Assembly (NCBI GenBank): GCA_963728145.1
Contig: CAVSJA010000001.1
Coordinates: 248,001 to 312,000, forward strand
Reading direction: 5' to 3'
Length of the DNA: 64,000 nt
DNA from: CAVSJA01 sp963728145
GTDB taxonomy: Bacteria; Bacteroidota; Bacteroidia; Chitinophagales; Chitinophagaceae
Both the position numbers and the translations under genes were made by a program. The notes beneath the pieces were generated by a model, which did no database searches, was not told the origin of the DNA, and saw nothing but the letters and a program-made list of their open reading frames with translations. Within the stretch, counting starts at the first letter, position 1. The number at the start of each line of letters is the position of its first letter. Below, piece by piece: positions 19,743 through 30,319 of this stretch.

Positions 19743-21972
19743 CTATTTTCGATCCGGAAGGGCAAAGACTATATAGCCTTTTTTCAATGCGCCGGGCTTC
19801 ACCGAATGATTATAACTATCGGGAGAAAAGTTTGCACTGGCATTAACTACTAAGAATTGTTTACCCTTGTAGGTATACATGGTTGGCTGTCCGTGTACTT
19901 CATTACTTAATGTGGTTTCCCATAATATCTTTCCATTGTCCGCATCAAACGCATAAAGTTTTCCTCCCTTAGCTGTCGCAAATACCACTCCTGTTGAAGT
20001 AATAACCATACCTTTTCTTAGCGTACCTCCCGGAGCCCCTTTGGATTTATCTCCTTTAACATAAGCGGAATCTTCACCAATCGGCATTCTCCATTTGATG
20101 GTACCTTTATTCAGGTCATAGGCAACTATTGATGACCATGGTGGTGCAGCCAATCCCATCCACTCCATACCATAATCAGTTGTATAACGATTTTCAGGAT
20201 GGCTAATATCTTCCGGGTAATCTGACATCGGAAGTCCTCTGCTTGTATCCGGGTTTATTCGGGCACCACCAGAATCTACTATAGGACCTGTAGCTTTTTT
20301 ATTGTCGCCCCTTCTTCCGGGGAAACTACGGGGAATACCACCCATATAACGGAACAATGAACTCATTGTTTGTTCGTCCACATGAGGGATGCCGGGCATT
20401 CGTCCACGGCCATTAAGTATAATATTCTTGAATTCATCATAAAAAATCCGTTGACCAATATTTGCTAAAGAAGGTCCTGTCAGTCCTTGCATTTTATCGC
20501 CATGGCAACTTTGACAATTAGTAATATAAAATCCTTTTACTTTTTTCCGGTCATTTTCCGATAGTTCAATTTTAGGTGGTACTACTTTGTTCAGTTTATA
20601 AATGGAAGCATGTTCCTGTGTAAGTATGTACATTATTCCCTTCTTCGGGTCAGAAGCTGTATTACCATAATTAGCTCCGCCTACCGCACCCGGCATCGTA
20701 ATGGTTTCATGTTTATCAGACAGCGGTAAATAGAGACCTGATTTAGCAGAATCCAACCTCTTTAACCATTTTTGTTTTATACTATCAGGAAAAAATGGAT
20801 TTAATGTTTCCTTTGTTACTTCATGACGGGTAAAATTTGGTAAGGATGAAATTGGCTGTGTGGGCCAAGCCTTTTCTCCAGGCATTTCACTAGCAGGAAA
20901 AGGTTTTTCTTCAATGGGGAATACCGGCTCTCCGTTGTCACGGTTGAAAACAAAAACGAAACCATGTTTAGTGGCTATGGAAACAGCGTCAATTTTTTTT
21001 CCATCCCGATTTACGGTTAATAATTGCGGAGCAGAAGAAAGATCATAATCCCAAATGTCGTGGTGTACTGTTTGATAATGCCAGATACGTTTTCCGGTGC
21101 GGGCATCCAAGTGCTACCAGGGAATTACCATAGAGATTGCTTCCAAGACGGTCAGCTCCATAATAATCATATGTTGGAGAACCCAACGGTAAAAACACAA
21201 TACCTCTATCCTGATCAACCGACATTTCACTCCATACATTTACACCCCCTACATACTTATATGCATCTTTAGGCCATGTATCGTATCCAAATTCACCCGG
21301 GTGCGGCACGGTATGAAATGTCCATTCAAGTTTGCCGGTAACAATATTATAAGCCCTTATATAACCTGGCGGTGAAAAGTAACCTTCACCAGGGGCTGAA
21401 CCAATTATTATTAAATCATTATAAATAACTCCTGGTGTCATGGCCTGCATTCTTCGAATAGAAGTAGGGTCACGATCCAGTCCTACCCGCATATCTACGT
21501 AGCCACTATCACCAAAGCTCTTAATAGATTTTCCGGTTATAGCATCAATTTCCTGAAGAGAATTATTCAATGTAAACACCAGGCGTTTGTCTTTTTTGTC
21601 TTTGCTTTCCCAATAGTTCAAGCCTCTTCGTGAAACACCTTGCAGATTTGTGTGAATCCAAATTTCCTTTCCGGTTACTATACTCAACGCAATAAGCGAT
21701 GAATTTTTCCCATATACATACATCATTGTATCGACTACAATGGGCTGAAACATGTAGGGAATATTATCCTCCGTTGAATAGGTCCAGGCAACCTGCATCT
21801 GGCTAACGTTTTGCCTGTTAATTTCGGTAGCATCAAAGTATTTTGACTGATCTGGCCCACCACCGTATTGCGACCATGTAGTATGATTATAAGACGAAGA
21901 ACCGGTATTACAGCTTAAATATGCAAGCAGGCATGATAGTACAATAGTTGTACAGGTAATTTTGGTTGGCAT
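19743..21972 (-). pseudogene. PQQ quinohaemoprotein dehydrogenase lipoprotein, one frameshift
   Basis: A membrane-anchored quinoprotein predicted to oxidise a sugar or alcohol with PQQ and pass electrons through an inserted haem c. The N-terminus is a lipoprotein signal (CLLAYLSC). WSQYGGGPDQSKY and repeated propeller blades (SLIALSIVTGKEIW, IRAYNIVTGKLEWTF, GKLYAFDADNGKILWETT) identify the PQQ-dependent alcohol dehydrogenase family, and HHDIWDYD is a conserved segment of that family. A CxxCH haem site (CQSCHGDK) sits mid-protein, inserted between blades. One extra G at about 21110 breaks the frame (SLVALG instead of SLVALDARTGKRIW); corrected length is about 743 residues. It precedes the bicupin (56 bp gap). 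The substrate is inferred from the neighbouring lactonases and dehydratase to be an aldose. Confidence 0.87.
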
Positions 21973-22091
21973 TTTTTTATTATTCGTATAGCAAGTATTA
22001 AATTAAACCGTTCCTTATTTTAACCCTTGTTGCAGCCAGCAAATTCGGGCAGATTTTTTTTGATTAATCGTTAGTGAAAAGGCCGGATAAT

Positions 22092-23130
22092 TTATTTAAA
22101 AAGTAACTGAGCGAAATTGTAAAGATTATTTCTCCAAACCGGCCAGGTATGTCCGCCGGGATATTCACTGTATTGATATTTAATATTCAGCTCATCAAAT
22201 TTTGCAAGCATGATTTTACAATTGTTATAGGCAATATCTTCTTTGCCACCCATTGCAATCCAGAAACTTTTTAAATTATTATTGATAGTTGATGCATTGT
22301 TTTTCATAAACTCATACTGTGGATCGGAAAGTGCTGGCTGATTGGCCCACCAGCCGGAACTGAATACGCCGAGATAAGCGAACATGTCTGTATTTCTTAA
22401 CACCGGCATACAATGTTTGTAATCCACCCATTGATAATCCGGCCAGTGCTGTGTTGGCACTTCCTTTTGCGATTCGGTAGTTTTTTTCTACTACTGGCAT
22501 CACAGCTTCTTTTAATTCTCTTTCAAAAAGTTGTAATGACCTTTCGCCAAAACCAGCTATTCCACCACTACTGAGATTGCCATCCATCATTACTACCAGC
22601 ATCGGTTTGGCTTTTTTGGCTGCAATAAGATTATCAAGAATCAAATCTGTTTTTCCCTGTGTGGCCCAGCCTCTCTCATCTTCACCACCGCCATGTAAAA
22701 TGTATAAAACAGGATAACTGGTATTAATAGCAGAGTCATAGGCCGGAGGCGTGTAGATGTAAAACTGCCGCCATGAGTTAGTGACCCTCGAAAAATATTT
22801 TTTAATGCGGATATCACCATGCGGTACATTCCGCAAGGCATAATAAGCACCACCACTAAAAGGAATTTCAATTCCACTGGCCATTCTGCCCATTCCATAG
22901 AAAGTTTCGCTTGCAGGATCTGCCACTGCAACACCGTCAATTAATCAAAGAATAATAATGAAAACCTTCACTGATTGAATCAGTAGTAACAGTCCATATA
23001 CCGGCCGTATCTTTTACCATGTCATATTTTCTTCCCAGATCTACCTGCACTTTTTTTGCATCCGGTGCTTTGATGCTGAATATTACACGGCTATCGGCAA
23101 GTATTTGCGGATAAGGCGCTATTCCTGATA
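22092..23130 (-). pseudogene. CE1-like esterase 1 of tandem array, two frameshifts and no signal peptide
   Basis: A two-domain PF00756-type alpha/beta-hydrolase. An N-terminal E-set/CBM48-like beta domain (VIFSIKAPDAKKVQV, GIWTVTT, ADPASETFYG) is followed by the esterase: FYIYTPPAYD, PVLYILHGGGEDERGW, the nucleophile in LAGLSMGG, and the C-terminal histidine in YPGGHTWPVW. Extra bases near 22942 and 22395 break the frame. The domain begins at once after the stop of the gene upstream (23131) with no start codon or intact signal peptide; only a short hydrophobic IILISGIA stub remains. CE1-type enzymes remove acetyl, feruloyl or similar esters from plant polysaccharides. Substrate is not determinable here. 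Confidence 0.8.
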
Positions 23131-24021
23131 TTAGTATGATGCAGGTGCACCTGCAACCGGATATTTGGAAAAGGTGGAAGGATCAACAGGTTTAAAAATA
23201 AGTTGGGAGAACATGTACAATCCATTCTTCCATACTTTAAAATCATGCCCACCCGGTTCTATAAAATAAATATGCGGTACATTATTTTGTTGCAGGTAGT
23301 CATGTGTTCTTTTGCTGAAGGAAATTAATCCATCACTTGCACCACAGGAAATGAAAAGCAGCTTGATTTTTTCTCTTGCTGCTTCTGCATTTGGAACTAA
23401 CTCCTGAGGTGTTTTTGTATTGGGTGCAGAAGAAAAGCCACCTATCCACGCAAACTTATCCAGGTTACCCAAACCAAAGTTGAGTGATTGTCCGCCACCC
23501 ATTGATAAACCTGCAATGGCCCGGTGTTCCCTGTCTGTAAATACAGGATATTTTTTTTCAATAAAGGGAATTAAATCATTCAGCAAATCTTTTTCAAAGG
23601 TTGCAAATGCCTGTACTTTATCCGGTGCCATAATATTTCCTGTGGCACGGTCATTTTTCATGGCTCTGCCATTGGGCATCACCACTATCATGGGTTCTAT
23701 TTTACCCTGAGCGTACAAGTTATCTAATATTACCTGTGGTTTTCCACCGTTCAGCCATTCTTTCTCATCGCCACCAATGCCATGCAACAGGTACAGTACA
23801 GGATACTTATTCTTTTTTGAATATCCGGGGGGAGTATAAATCAATGTACGCCGAAGGGTATCAACTGTTTTAGATTTATATGTAATTGTATCAATTTTTC
23901 CATGGGCAATACTATCACGCAATACATCAAAACCCGGCTGCCCGGGTTTTACAGGTTCCTGTGAATGGACGGATATATTTACCAGCAATACATTTGCCAA
24001 AGCAAATAGTAATTTTTTCAT
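23131..24021 (-). CDS. Secreted CE1-like esterase 2 of tandem array
   Basis: Start set at 24021 (MKKLLFALANVLLV), giving a signal peptide cut near SVHSQ; a longer frame to 24144 runs through the tail of the upstream gene. About 296 residues, single esterase domain without the E-set domain of its neighbours. Motifs: LIYTPPGYS, PVLYLLHGIGGDEKEW, MIVVMPNGR, nucleophile serine in IAGLSMGGGQS, and the C-terminal histidine in IEPGGHDFKVWK. Intact. PF00756 enzymes of this type are polysaccharide or feruloyl/acetyl esterases, and some act on siderophores; the carbohydrate locus favours the former. Confidence 0.87.
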   Translation of the reverse strand: MKKLLFALANVLLVNISVHSQEPVKPGQPGFDVLRDSIAHGKIDTITYKSKTVDTLRRTLIYTPPGYSKKNKYPVLYLLHGIGGDEKEWLNGGKPQVILDNLYAQGKIEPMIVVMPNGRAMKNDRATGNIMAPDKVQAFATFEKDLLNDLIPFIEKKYPVFTDREHRAIAGLSMGGGQSLNFGLGNLDKFAWIGGFSSAPNTKTPQELVPNAEAAREKIKLLFISCGASDGLISFSKRTHDYLQQNNVPHIYFIEPGGHDFKVWKNGLYMFSQLIFKPVDPSTFSKYPVAGAPASY

Positions 24022-24052
24022 TGTTGACGATTTTATTTGCAATGGTTTTTTA

Positions 24053-25294
24053 TTATTTAAAAAGAAGTGGTGCCATTTGATAAAGGCTACGACGCCATGT
24101 TTGAAACTCATGTGCTGTACCTGGAGAAACATAAGTAGCAACATTAAAGCCGGCTGCTTTTAAATCAGTTTCAGCTATTAGGAATTTCCCTAACTCCGCG
24201 TTCTTCTTTGCTACCTGTGCTCATAAATATAACCTTTGGTTTCGCTTTGCCTTTTAATTCTGTCAGAATTATAGGTACCACCACTTAATAATCCCCAGTA
24301 ACCAAATACATCAGGTTTAGCTAATGTTATAGTGTGTGTTTCAAATCCACCCATTGAAAGTCCTGCCATTGCACGATTATTTCTGTTAGCTATAGTACGG
24401 AAATGTGCATCAACATAAGGTATTAATTCATCAAGCAAAACAGTCTGAAAAGCTGCTACACCAGTAGGTTCGCCTGCAGTAACACCAAAACTTACAATTC
24501 CAGCTGCACCCATACCACCACCCGGAGGAGGAGTGCGACGATTTACACTATCTGGACGAGCACCACCCGGAGGAGGAGTAGGCCGGACGACGTCCATAGG
24601 CATACCAGTATTGGTCATACCATAAGTCATTACAACAATAAAAGGTTTTATTCTGCCTTCTGCAATCATATTATCCATGATCAGGTTAGTCTTTCCCTGA
24701 ACACCCCACGAAGTTTCATTTTCGCCCCAACCATGTTGCAGATACAACACCGGATATTTTGTTTTGCCTTTTTCATAACCTGGCGGAGTGTAAACAAATG
24801 CAACCCGTGATGTGTTTGTACTTTTTGAAGGAAATAATATTTGTTGCATATTTCCGTGCGGAACATCTTTAAGTGCATAAAAATCCTGGTCTTTCGCAGG
24901 TATTTCAATGCCGCTTTCCCAACGTTGTGAGCCATAGAAAAATCCTGTTCCGGGATCATTAAAGGTTGCGCCATCTACGTTAATGCGATAATAGTGAAAT
25001 CCTTCATCCATTGGCCCTGCGGTAGTGCCAATAAAATAACCACTATCCGCTTTGGTTAGTTTTGTTCCTCCCTGGCCACCAAGACCAAGACTTACCCGAA
25101 CACTATCAGCATTTGGCGCATGAATTCTAAACCTCGCATACCCCTGGGAATTTACCTGTGGATATTGCTGAAACGGCTGGTTAAAAACAGAAGGTTTAAA
25201 ATCTTCTATAATCGCAGGCTGGGATGTTTGAGCAAAACAGTGCTGGCAGCCAATAGTGAATGCTGCAACAATCGTTAAGAAATTTCAGTCTCAT
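24053..25294 (-). pseudogene. Secreted CE1-like esterase 3 with proline/glycine-rich insert, three frameshifts
   Basis: Reconstructed from four frame pieces. The start at 25294 (MRLKF) joins a signal peptide ending CQHCFAQ after one extra base near 25275. The E-set domain (YARFRIHAPNADSVRVS) and esterase domain follow: AFVYTPPGYE, PVLYLQHGWGENETSW, FIVVMTYG, nucleophile in MAGLSMGGFE. Between the third beta strand and the nucleophile is an unusual insert with TPPPGG twice (about 24500-24600). Two more extra bases near 24260 and 24195 lead to the true C-terminus, with histidine in SPGTAHEFQTWRR and stop at 24053. Family secure, substrate unknown. Confidence 0.8.
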
Positions 25295-25321
25295 TTGTTT
25301 ATTTTTTATCGGGTTAAAAAG

Positions 25322-26398
25322 TTATTTAAATATTTCCTGCAGCGTGACAGCAAGAAATTGTTTGCAATTCATCCATGTATGTCCACCCGAAACGATATAG
25401 GGCTTTACCTTAATTTTCTTTTCTTCAAACATGGCAATATTTTTCTTTACACTTTCATATAAGAAATCTTCAGTACCCACACTAATCGTAAAAAGTTTTA
25501 ACTGCTTGTTTATTTTTTCTGCATCGGGCATCCAGTTCGTAAAATTTTTTTGAAATTCTTCTGTTGCAGTATAAGGTGCATACGAACAGATATAGGCGAA
25601 CTTATCGGTGTTGGTTAATCCAATGTTCAATGTTTGTCCACCACCTACGGAAAAACCAGCTACTGCGCGGTTTTTACTATCAGTTAATACAGGATAATTT
25701 GATTCAATAAAAGGGATGATATCATTGATTACATCTTTTGTGAAATCGGGCATGGGTTTGGGTCTTACATTACCATAGGGCATAACAATGATCATTGGTT
25801 TAGCCAGCCCTTTTGCAATAAGGTTATCGGCTATGAAATTAGCATGTCCCACTTTTGTCCATGTTTCTTCTGTATCAGAACCACCATGAATAAGATAAAG
25901 TACAGGGTATTTTTTTTTGCTTTCCGGGTTAAACCCCGGTGGTGTATAAACAAGTAGCCGACGGGTGGTGCTTAATGTGGAAGACTTGTACAAGCGGTAA
26001 CTGATTTTTCCATGCGGCACATTTTGCAGTGAATGTATCAAGGGAGTGTCACCTGGAATATCAATAATGCTGCGCTTGAATCGCTCGTTCGCAAATATGT
26101 TAGTGTTGTTTGGATCTGCCAACTCAACACTGTCAACCTTAAAACTGTAAGGATATATATCTGGTTTTACAGGCGGCACTGTTATGCTCCAAATGCCGGA
26201 TGTATCTTTTGACATTGCCAGAGGAGAAGTCAAAAATTCTCCTCTTAACATCACCTTTTGTGCAGTTCGTGAATAGTAACGAAATGTAATACTGTGATCG
26301 GGATTTATGTCAGGCGAACTTATTGCCGGAGGTCGTTGCGCTGCAGCGTTAAAAAAGATAAAGCCCAATGCGGTTAATATATAAAGTGCTTTTTTCAT
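25322..26398 (-). CDS. Secreted CE1-like esterase 4 (E-set plus esterase)
   Basis: An intact 358-residue protein: signal peptide (YILTALGFIFFNAAAQ), E-set domain (SITFRYYSRTAQKVMLRGEF, GIWSITVPP), then PF00756 esterase (LLVYTPPGF, PVLYLIHGGSDTEETW, MIIVMPYGN). The nucleophile elbow reads AGFSVGGGQ, with valine where copies 2 and 3 have methionine. The acid/His end is VSGGHTWMNCKQF. The stop overlaps the start of nothing downstream; upstream, its ATG overlaps the end of esterase 5 by 4 bp, showing translational coupling. It is the closest paralogue of esterase 5 by eye. Confidence 0.88.
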   Translation of the reverse strand: MKKALYILTALGFIFFNAAAQRPPAISSPDINPDHSITFRYYSRTAQKVMLRGEFLTSPLAMSKDTSGIWSITVPPVKPDIYPYSFKVDSVELADPNNTNIFANERFKRSIIDIPGDTPLIHSLQNVPHGKISYRLYKSSTLSTTRRLLVYTPPGFNPESKKKYPVLYLIHGGSDTEETWTKVGHANFIADNLIAKGLAKPMIIVMPYGNVRPKPMPDFTKDVINDIIPFIESNYPVLTDSKNRAVAGFSVGGGQTLNIGLTNTDKFAYICSYAPYTATEEFQKNFTNWMPDAEKINKQLKLFTISVGTEDFLYESVKKNIAMFEEKKIKVKPYIVSGGHTWMNCKQFLAVTLQEIFK

Positions 26399-27578
26399 TG
26401 TGCTGGCAGGTTTGATTGAAAGAGCAATTGTGCGGTTTGAGCTACATAATTTTTTACATTCATCCAGGTATGTCCGCCGGGAGTAATAAGCGTTCTATGG
26501 TTAATGTTTTTAGACTTCAGGAAGTCGATAAATTCTACAGTTGATTTGTATAAAAAATCTTCCTTGCCAACACTTACCCACAGCAGTTTTAGTTCTTTAT
26601 TTGTACTTTCAGGATTTGCATATACGTTTTTAAAACTGCTTTCCATTTCAGGAGTAGATAAATAGGCACTATAACAGCATATCCAGGAAAACTTATCCAT
26701 ATTACCAAACGCGGTTCTCAGTGTTTGCCCGCCACCTCTTGAAAATCCACCAATGGCACGGCTATCACGGTTTTTTTTGACCCGGTAATTTTTTTCAACA
26801 TAAGGAATCACCTTTGTGATAAGATCAGTTTCAAAAAGTTTTGCTCTTTTTACCGCATCCTCTCCATCTCTCGAAACAATATCTGCAGGTTTTGCTTTTC
26901 CTGTTTGCTCTGCTATTCGTGCCATAGGGTTTCCGTAAGGCATTACAATGATCATTGGCACTGCTTTTCCTTCGGCGATGAGATTGTCAAGTATCAGGTT
27001 GGTACGACCTACCTTAAAAAATATTTCTTCTGTATCTGTTGTTCCGCTGATTAAATAGAAAACAGGATAATTTTTTGAAGTGGCTTTATCATAACCAGGA
27101 GGAGTGTAAACAACCAGTGAACCGGTAGATCCTTCCACTGATGGATAATATTCATAAGTAACAGTACCATGCGGAACATCTTTCATAGAATGAATTAATG
27201 CTGTATCACCAGGAATATCAACCAGGCTTGCCTTAAATCTTTCATTTGGAAAAAAATCTACATTGGCGGGATCCATTACCGTTACACCATCAACAACAAA
27301 ACTATACGGATAGATGTCGGGTTGTATCGGCCCAACTGTCACACTCCAGATACCAACAGAATCTTTGGTCATCGGAACCTGTGCAGCCCCAAACTGGCTA
27401 CCACCCAGCAATACTTGTTTAGCAGAAGGTGCCAGGTAGCTAAACGTAACTTTTTTATCGGCGTGAACCCGGGGTGAGATTACAAAAGGCCCCCTTGGCG
27501 GTTGGCTGATACACAACATTGTAAATGCAAAGCATCAGAAATATCAGAAGTAATCGGCTAAATCGTTGTTTTGTACAT
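26395..27578 (-). pseudogene. Secreted CE1-like esterase 5 (E-set plus esterase), N-terminal frameshifts
   Basis: The main frame (26395-27519) encodes the E-set domain (KVTFSYLAPSAKQVLLGG, GIWSVTVGP) and esterase (LVVYTPPGYD, PVFYLISGTTDTEEIF, MIIVMPYGN, nucleophile in IGGFSRGGGQ, end with TPGGHTWMNVKNY). It lacks a signal peptide, but two other frames just upstream supply one: MYKT from 27578 and RFSRLLLIFLMLCIYNVV. Joining them needs the removal of one base near 27567 and one near 27515. It is the first gene of the minus-strand row and overlaps esterase 4 by 4 bp. The TTDTEE segment replaces the usual GGxxDE pattern near the oxyanion site. Confidence 0.82.
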
Positions 27579-27594
27579 ATCGCATAGTAGATTT

Positions 27595-27740
27595 TTAGTT
27601 GGTTATCCATTTGCTTTTTTCATCCAAAGAACCAACGGTCCATCCATCCGGTTTGTTAAAGATGAAGCCATTGTAATGTTCCTGCACATGCTCACAGTGT
27701 ATGAATTGCTTGTTGATGAGAACAGCAACTCGTGTTACTA
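27595..27740 (-). pseudogene. C-terminal relic of an unidentified protein
   Basis: About 48 codons in one frame end at a TAA (27595-27597) and read as a plausible protein tail (INKQFIHCEHVQEHYNGF then NKPDGWTVGSLDEKSKW). A stop lies just upstream in the same frame. It sits 17 bp before esterase 5 on the same strand, so it may be the end of a former first gene of the operon. I do not recognise the family. Confidence 0.3.
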
Positions 27741-28860
27741 TGAATCAAAAAAGCATTCAGATTTAATTATTTGTTGCATAAATGACAACGATGTAAATAC
27801 ATTGAAAGCGTCGCCAGAAAATAAATGTCATTTTAACTTTTATAATTTAAAATAAAACTAATGATATTAAGTAATAAATATGTTCATTTAAGTTCAGTGT
27901 TGAATTTTATAAAAACCCGGACTTTGGCATTTTTTAAAGAGAATAATCTTTGCTATTATATTTTAGAATTATTTTAAGGTATAAGCGTATAGAGAAGGAT
28001 TGAATGAATCAACCTTTAAGAAACAGGTTGGTTTGAGAGGCATTATTGCCTGACCTTTCGGCAATGATGTGAAGCGGATGCTAAAGAACAGGATTTGAGG
28101 AGGACATTTCCATAATTTTAATTTCAGTATTCATGCCGTGCAAGAAGACATTGCTTTTTCGGTTAGATATAATATTCAACAATGGGCCATCGCTGAATGT
28201 GATGCATTTTTTTCCTGTATTCCTTTGATGTATCATAGCCCTAAGCTCCTCCCAATTTTACCAACTTATTGATCAATTTCAAAACCTGTGCAGCATCTGT
28301 TCCTATCAACAAATGAGATTTTGTGGGCCAGATTATTTGTATTTATAAGATGATATTTCGTATTATTTGGAACTTTCAAAATTTGGCCGGTAACGATTAC
28401 GCTGAACTATGTCATTGGCATGGGCAACAGAATTCCACCGGCTGGGTTAAATACTTGTTGTGCTGCACACCAGGCGTGCATGTGTTGAGACATATTTTTT
28501 TGTTTCTCTAGAATTATTTTGAAACAAGCAGAGGATTTCAGCCATTTGCTCGTATTAAATTTTATAGCGGTTAGCTAAATCCTGGATTCACATGACTTTT
28601 ACTGGTGCAGGTTATTCTCGAACAACATGAACACGGTTGTAATGGCCATGGTAGATCGACGGTTATTAGCCTGCTTCATTATACTCGAAGATTTGTTCTG
28701 CATAATGCCGGAATGAGTACCTGAATAATTCATTCGTGTACTGGCCACGACCAAAACTCTCTTTTGGTAAACAGATACATTTTAAAACCAAAAATTGAAA
28801 CTCCAAGTATTGCAACCACTGCAGAAACTGTGATCTAAATCTTTAATCTGATAAAGTAAC
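27741..28860. other. 1.1-kb region without an intact gene, probably decayed coding DNA
   Basis: No frame longer than about 62 codons is convincing. On the minus strand at 28241-28322 a short stretch (HLLIGTDAAQVLKLINKL) resembles the C-terminal helix region of short-chain dehydrogenases and ends in a stop. The remainder shows no domain I can name. The region separates the esterase row from the porin gene at 28861 and must hold that gene's promoter, but no clear TAnnTTTG box was found. Confidence 0.4.
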
Positions 28861-30174
28861 ATGCAATTGAAATTAATGACAAGGCAATTGTTCAGAACAT
28901 GGTCATTGGCAGCTTTGTGGGTGGCAATAATTTTAATGTTTCCAGACCCCTCTTCTTGTCAGACGCCGATTAAAACCGTACCTGATGGCACCGAAGGAGT
29001 GGTTCATATTATTCGCCCGGTGGATTCGATGGCGAAAAAACTACCACCGAACGAATTTGTAGGATCTGTTTCAACTTTTAAAGTTGGCCTTGGCTACATA
29101 TTGGACGGCACTACATTCAAGCAAAGTGCAGTGTTCAAACAACAGATGGATTCAGCCGGTTTAGTTGTTAAATCTAAGTTCGAAACAAGAGATTTCCGGT
29201 TGCTGTTAAGTGGAATATTAAAAACTAAAAGGACTATTGCATGGAAATTTGCGTACATGTATGATGGCGAAGACAAGGTTTGGATGGTAAGGGAAACCGG
29301 GATCACCGTTGGAGTGCCGGAGTTAGCAGGACATATTTTTATTGGCCGTACAAAAGAGGGTTATTCGTTAGTCAAAGTAATGAACGGCCATTCACCATGG
29401 ACTTCAGAAAGGCAGATGGCATTGGATGTTATTCCGATTTTAGCAGATGGTATAAAATGGTTTGGGTTTTTACCAAAATCGAGAGTATTCTGGAATCTTG
29501 GTTATTTTAATGATTTTGTTTCAAAAGGCCAGGGATTTTCAACCTATGCCTGGCAATATGTTGCGAGAGTAGGATGCCTGCCTTTTTATGATAAAGAAAA
29601 AAACAAAGTGCTGCATATAGCCGCCAATCTACGTTATGGCAAACCGCTGGAGGGAAAAATAACTTTAAAGTCGCGGCCCGAATCAAACCCTGCACCTCAA
29701 ATAATAAATACAGGCTCATTTGCAGCCGATCATTCGACGCATGTTGGAGGTGAGATCTATTATAGTACCGGCCGATTCTTGTTAGGTTCAGAGGTTATGA
29801 TGCATAGGTTCAATGCAAGTGATGCTGAGGATCATAGCTTTGTTGGCGGAGACATAATTGTCAGTTATATGATCACGAAGGCTAAACGTCCTTATACTAC
29901 TACTGGAAGCATTTTTGGGTTTGTACCGGTAACGACATCCATATTTAACGGAGGATGGGGTGAATGGGAGCTGGTAATCCGGTATTCCACCTTTGATCTC
30001 GAAGATGGATCCATACATGGAGGCAAATTTTGGCGTATAACACCAATGATCAACTGGTACATGACGAAATTTATGCGAATGGAATTTGTGTATGGCTATG
30101 GTGTTCTGGATCGGTTTAATCTAAGAGGGGCTGTTCAAATATTCCAGGCCCGTGTCCAGTTTACACTTATGTAA
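28861..30174 (+). CDS. Phosphate-selective porin O/P family outer-membrane protein
   Basis: A 437-residue outer-membrane barrel of the OprO/OprP family. A signal-peptide-like N-terminus (LAALWVAIILMFPDPSSC) is followed by a typical family start for the barrel (FKVGLGYILDGTTFKQ), RDFRLLLSGILKTKR, WMVRETGITVGVPELAGHIFIGRTKEGYSL, an AWQYVARVGCLPFYD blade, and a C-terminal strand ending in a hydrophobic pattern (FQARVQFTLM). Family members pass anions such as phosphate or polyphosphate; in Bacteroidota many are annotated only as porins. It is flanked on both sides by genes on the opposite strand or empty DNA and is likely monocistronic. Confidence 0.85.
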   Translation: MQLKLMTRQLFRTWSLAALWVAIILMFPDPSSCQTPIKTVPDGTEGVVHIIRPVDSMAKKLPPNEFVGSVSTFKVGLGYILDGTTFKQSAVFKQQMDSAGLVVKSKFETRDFRLLLSGILKTKRTIAWKFAYMYDGEDKVWMVRETGITVGVPELAGHIFIGRTKEGYSLVKVMNGHSPWTSERQMALDVIPILADGIKWFGFLPKSRVFWNLGYFNDFVSKGQGFSTYAWQYVARVGCLPFYDKEKNKVLHIAANLRYGKPLEGKITLKSRPESNPAPQIINTGSFAADHSTHVGGEIYYSTGRFLLGSEVMMHRFNASDAEDHSFVGGDIIVSYMITKAKRPYTTTGSIFGFVPVTTSIFNGGWGEWELVIRYSTFDLEDGSIHGGKFWRITPMINWYMTKFMRMEFVYGYGVLDRFNLRGAVQIFQARVQFTLM

Positions 30175-30319
30175 TTTGTTATTTTCCTAAAGGCAGGTTG
30201 TTGATTTATTCAAAAAAAGGATAAGTAAAATTCAATGTGTACATCCTGTAGTGCATTCCAGGACTATTTTTAGTTAAAAGTCTATACAGTTGATCTGCGA
30301 TATAATACAGTTCGATGTG

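Noticed and set aside
27571..27855. 94-codon plus-strand frame as a gene
   Set aside because: Starts with TTG, no recognisable domain, and lies over the minus-strand relic and the 5' end of esterase 5.
28241..28322. C-terminus of a short-chain dehydrogenase
   Set aside because: Only about 25 suggestive codons ending in a stop, no upstream Rossmann or YxxxK motif found; kept only as a remark on the gene-poor region.
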